Shown here in pieces: positions 50,474 to 52,659 of a DNA stretch of 52,659 nt. How positions within the stretch are numbered: position 1 is the stretch's first letter; the number at the start of each line of letters is the position of its first letter. The notes under the pieces are model-generated. The model was given only the letters and a program-made list of their open reading frames with translations, had not been told where the DNA came from and made no database searches. The translations under genes were made by a program, and so were the position numbers. This stretch comes from Acidobacteriota bacterium (GTDB taxonomy: Bacteria > Acidobacteriota > Vicinamibacteria > Vicinamibacterales > 2-12-FULL-66-21): positions 24,514-77,172 of the forward strand of contig QHWT01000070.1 of NCBI GenBank assembly GCA_003222675.1. Reading direction: 5' to 3'.

Positions 50474-51331
50474 ATGGCGACACACACGTTGAACGTCGCG
50501 CTCAGCGGCACGTTCGAGCTCGGCGGCACCACGCCGGTGAACCGGCTCGGGTTCGGCGCGATGCGCATCACCGGCAAGGGCGTCTGGGGACCGCCGCCGG
50601 ATCGCCGCGAAGCGATCGCGGTTCTGCGGCGCGCCATCGACCTGAACATCAACCTGATCGACACGGCGAATTCGTACGGACCACACGTCAGCGAGCAGCT
50701 GATCGCCGAAGCGCTGTACCCATATCCCGAAGGGCTGGTCATTGCGACGAAGGGCGGCCTCGAGCGGCCAGGGCCCGACGCATGGGAGCCGAACGGTCGG
50801 CCCGAGAATCTCGCACGCGAGCTGGAAGGCAGCCTGCACCGCCTGCGCGTTGAGCGAATCGATTTGTATCAGCTGCACCGGATCGATCCGAACGTACCGG
50901 AAGACGATCAGTTCGGCTTCCTGCAGCGCGTGCAGCAGGAAGGCAAAGTGCGTCACGTCGGACTCTCGGAAGCGACCGTCGAGCAGATCGACCGCGCGCA
51001 TCAATACTTCAACGTGGTGTCGGTGCAGAACCGCTACAACCTCGTCGACCGTGAGTGGGAAGGCGTGCTCGACTACTGCACCGCGGAAGGCATCGCCTTC
51101 ATTCCATGGTATCCGCTGCTGGTCGGCAGGATCGGTGAGTCGAACGCCGCGCTCAGCCGCATCGCGCAGCGGCTCGGCGCGACGCCGTCACAAGTGGCGC
51201 TCGCGTGGCTGCTGAAACGCTCGCCGGTAGTGTTGCCGATCCCCGGCACGTCGCGCGTGTCGCATCTTGAAGAGAACGTCGCCGCGGCGGCGATCGAACT
51301 TTCGGAGGAGGATTTCACCGCGCTTGCGTGA
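50474..51331 (+). CDS. Aldo/keto reductase
   Basis: A 285-residue NADPH-dependent TIM-barrel reductase. The catalytic tetrad is visible as Asp and Tyr in [15 protein letters not shown], Lys in VIATKGGLE and His in [10 protein letters not shown]. The C-terminal cofactor segment is [17 protein letters not shown]. It reduces aldehydes or ketones, but the natural substrate is unknown. A cytoplasmic protein, transcribed divergently from the small lipoprotein frame. Confidence 0.93.
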   Translation: MATHTLNVALSGTFELGGTTPVNRLGFGAMRITGKGVWGPPPDRREAIAVLRRAIDLNINLIDTANSYGPHVSEQLIAEALYPYPEGLVIATKGGLERPGPDAWEPNGRPENLARELEGSLHRLRVERIDLYQLHRIDPNVPEDDQFGFLQRVQQEGKVRHVGLSEATVEQIDRAHQYFNVVSVQNRYNLVDREWEGVLDYCTAEGIAFIPWYPLLVGRIGESNAALSRIAQRLGATPSQVALAWLLKRSPVVLPIPGTSRVSHLEENVAAAAIELSEEDFTALA

Positions 51332-51400
51332 CCGAATGCCGAATTTCTGTGTTACGCTTCGGCACGCGCATCGCAAGCGACGTCCTGAGTGCACCCGGAC

Positions 51401-51428
51401 GTCGAGTCCGACTGAAGCCGGACTCCAC
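51401..51428. repeat. Short REP-like palindrome before the SWIB gene
   Basis: gtcgagtccgactgaagccg, then gactccac: gagtccg pairs with cggactc around an actgaagc loop (51404-51425). It lies 27 bases before the SWIB start and precedes a good Shine-Dalgarno (gaaggag). Confidence 0.65.
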
Positions 51429-51454
51429 GATGGGCAATTCTCGAAGGAGACGAG

Positions 51455-51742
51455 ATGGCCAAGAAGTCGACCGCGAAGAAGTCCGTACGGAAGCCGAACG
51501 CTGCATTCATGAAGCCGATGACGCCGAGCTCGTCGCTCGCCGAAGTCGTCGGCACCAAGCCGATTCCGCGGACCGAGGTCACCAAGAAGCTCTGGGCCTA
51601 CATCAAGAAGAACGGCCTGCAGGACAAGAAGAACAAGCGGATGATCAAGGCCGACGATGCGCTGAAGCCGGTGTTTGGCGGCAAGGCCCAGGTCAACATG
51701 TTCGAGATGACCAAGCTGGTGAACAAACACCTGAAGGCCTAG
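51455..51742 (+). CDS. SWIB/MDM2 domain protein
   Basis: A 95-residue DNA-associated protein: a lysine-rich start (MAKKSTAKKSVRKPN), then a SWIB fold at residues 18-95 with SSSLAEVVGTKPIPRTEVTKKLWAYIKKNGLQD and MIKADDALKPVFGGKAQVNMFEMTKLVNKHL. The bacterial versions resemble the chlamydial and plant-organelle SWIB proteins and probably act as small nucleoid or chromatin-like factors. The start has an excellent Shine-Dalgarno (gaaggagac). The lysine-rich codon use differs from its neighbours. Confidence 0.93.
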   Translation: MAKKSTAKKSVRKPNAAFMKPMTPSSSLAEVVGTKPIPRTEVTKKLWAYIKKNGLQDKKNKRMIKADDALKPVFGGKAQVNMFEMTKLVNKHLKA

Positions 51743-51743
51743 G

Positions 51744-51763
51744 GCTGGCGAAGACGCCAGCCT
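51744..51763 (+). terminator. Perfect 8-bp hairpin after SWIB
   Basis: ggctggcg-aaga-cgccagcc is a perfect 8-bp stem with a 4-base loop, two bases after the SWIB stop. No T-run follows, so it resembles a GC-rich terminator without a U-tract. Confidence 0.55.
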
Positions 51764-51829
51764 CAATGCTCAATCCTCAATGCAGAACGTCTCCTTTTGG
51801 ACATTGAGCATTGAACATTGAATCTTGAC
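51762..51829. repeat. Heptad hairpin ctcaatg/cattgag
   Basis: Left words ctcaatg, ctcaatc, ctcaatg (51762-51782) and right words cattgag, cattgaa, cattgaa, tcttgac (51802-51829) are inverted 7-bp tandems. It lies between the convergent SWIB and D-aminoacylase genes. The class matches 17524-17655 and 36481-36595. Confidence 0.88.
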
Positions 51830-51839
51830 ATGCCGGTCG

Positions 51840-52659
51840 TCATTTCTCAGCGACCGGCTGCGATGCCTTCCCGGGTCCGTACAACACGCGCCCGGGTCTC
51901 GCGCTCGTCATTTCTCCCTTCTCGAACGCGATCTGTCCATTGACGACGACGTGCGAGAAGCCCTCCGCGTATTGGTGAGGCTTCTCGTACGTGGCCATGT
52001 CGCGCACGTGCTCGGGATCGAAGACCGCGATATCCGCTTTCATCCCCGGCCGGAGCAGGCCGCGATCCGTCAGGCCCAGCCGCGCGGCCGGGAACCCGGA
52101 CATCTTTCGAATCGCTTCTTCGAGGCCAAGGATCTTCTTGTCGCGCACATAGACCCCGAGCACGCGGGCGAACGTGCCATAACTGCGCGGATGCGGATTC
52201 TCGCGGCCCAACCTGGGCACTTCACCATCGGAGGCGATCATGGTCGCCGGGTGGCGGAGGATGCGCTCGAGGTCTTCGTCGCTCATCGCGTGGAAGATGC
52301 CCTGGCAGCCTCCCTGCTCGACGATCCACAGCGTTGTTTCCGCGGCGTTCTCGATTGTGGCCTCTGACCCGCGCTGCCGCGTGAGGTCCGCGAGGGTTCG
52401 GCCCGCCAGTGACGGATCGAATCCGCAGCTGGCGAACTGCACGTTCTTCGGATCGCCGCCGCCCCGCTCGTCGCGGATCATCGCGATGCTGTCGGCCTTC
52501 GCGCGCTCGCGTGACGCCGGATCGCTGAGACGGCCGAGCGTCGCCTCGCGGCCTCCTTCGAGCACCCATGCGGGCAGCAGCGCGGAGGCGATCGCCGTAC
52601 TCGACGCCGTGTAAGGGTATTGATCGAGCGTGACGTCGACGCCGCGGGCGCGTGCCTCG
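51840..52659 (-). CDS. N-acyl-D-amino-acid deacylase (D-aminoacylase), partial
   Basis: The C-terminal 272 residues of an amidohydrolase-superfamily enzyme; the start lies beyond the right edge. Visible are VDVTLDQYPYTASSTAIASALLP near the break, IFHAMSDEDLERILRHPATMIASDGEVPRLGRENPHPRSYGTFARVLG with the conserved catalytic-site Asp and His, and the end KADIAVFDPEHVRDMATYEKPHQYAEGFSHVVVNGQIAFEKGEMTSARPGRVLYGPG, the classic D-aminoacylase C-terminus. It removes acyl groups from N-acyl-D-amino acids, perhaps for cell-wall peptide recycling. The window holds no partner gene. Only the C-terminal part was seen. Confidence 0.88.
   Translation of the reverse strand, partial: EARARGVDVTLDQYPYTASSTAIASALLPAWVLEGGREATLGRLSDPASRERAKADSIAMIRDERGGGDPKNVQFASCGFDPSLAGRTLADLTRQRGSEATIENAAETTLWIVEQGGCQGIFHAMSDEDLERILRHPATMIASDGEVPRLGRENPHPRSYGTFARVLGVYVRDKKILGLEEAIRKMSGFPAARLGLTDRGLLRPGMKADIAVFDPEHVRDMATYEKPHQYAEGFSHVVVNGQIAFEKGEMTSARPGRVLYGPGKASQPVAEK

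Noticed and set aside
51404-51425. Riboswitch before the SWIB gene
   Set aside because: It is a single short REP-like stem with no conserved aptamer elements.
1-52659. Prophage, integrative element or insertion sequence
   Set aside because: No integrase, transposase, phage structural gene or tRNA-flanked boundary was seen. The ParB-like protein has no ParA or plasmid genes nearby.

Overview
The window is 52.7 kb of GC-rich bacterial chromosome with densely packed, mostly short operons. Many starts overlap the preceding stop by one or four bases (ATGA or TGATG junctions). The gene content points to a soil Acidobacteriota, probably of the Vicinamibacteria type. It holds an Oar-like TonB-dependent receptor with a carboxypeptidase-regulatory N-terminus, a haem-free PQQ dehydrogenase, secreted DUF1080 and DUF2961 proteins, two DUF3500 proteins, a secreted tricorn-type protease, four DinB-fold proteins and the remnant of a Ser/Thr kinase-propeller protein. 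The phylum is inferred from these families, because there is no rRNA or tRNA marker in the window.

Layout. 1-6.2 kb: a 56-bp tandem repeat, a frameshifted VOC protein, a DinB protein, an FAH-type hydratase, a second VOC protein, DUF3303, the PQQ dehydrogenase, a ParB-like protein and DUF2255. 6.2-12 kb: a PEBP protein, a secreted SnoaL-like protein, an AAC(6')-like acetyltransferase with a damaged 5' end, membrane proteins, a kinase pseudogene, a CPBP protease, a PEP-mutase-like enzyme, DinB and a BON protein. 12.3-17.5 kb: an unusual lipocalin-like/NadR fusion, then SGNH hydrolase, YdcF, DUF1080 and DUF2961 (GH172), a likely carbohydrate-processing group. 17.6-24 kb (minus strand): an exported methyltransferase-like protein, the TonB receptor with a readable promoter and LacI-type operator, and a TPR protein. 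24-31.5 kb: DUF3500, cupin, GNAT, DinB, FMN-dependent hydroxyacid oxidase, ClpX-type zinc finger, DUF1080, a yeast-type cytosine deaminase, a beta-propeller fragment and a LuxR regulator paired with a catalytically dead HtrA-like protein. 31.8-38.3 kb: DUF3500, HupE, metallo-beta-lactamase fold protein, broken DUF2911, an LIC_10091-like protein and glutamine-dependent NAD synthetase. 38.6-52.7 kb: an intradiol-dioxygenase-like lipoprotein, tricorn protease, a transglutaminase/ABC ATPase/permease/DinB operon, a serine hydrolase, aldo/keto reductase, a SWIB protein and a partial D-aminoacylase.

The most striking signal is not a gene. Nearly every larger intergenic gap carries an inverted structure whose arms are tandem runs of a short degenerate word, often exactly 7 bp. 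The word differs from site to site (atccctg, gtccgag, gaaccgt, ctcaatg and others). Two sites, near 43.2 and 48.2 kb, share a nested palindromic core inside different word arms, and a related short palindrome has entered the transglutaminase coding sequence in frame. I treat these as one candidate class of intergenic element of unknown mechanism.

Several genes show single-base frame breaks or internal deletions. Some could be sequencing errors and are flagged as such. No CRISPR array, insertion sequence, tRNA, rRNA or replication origin was found.
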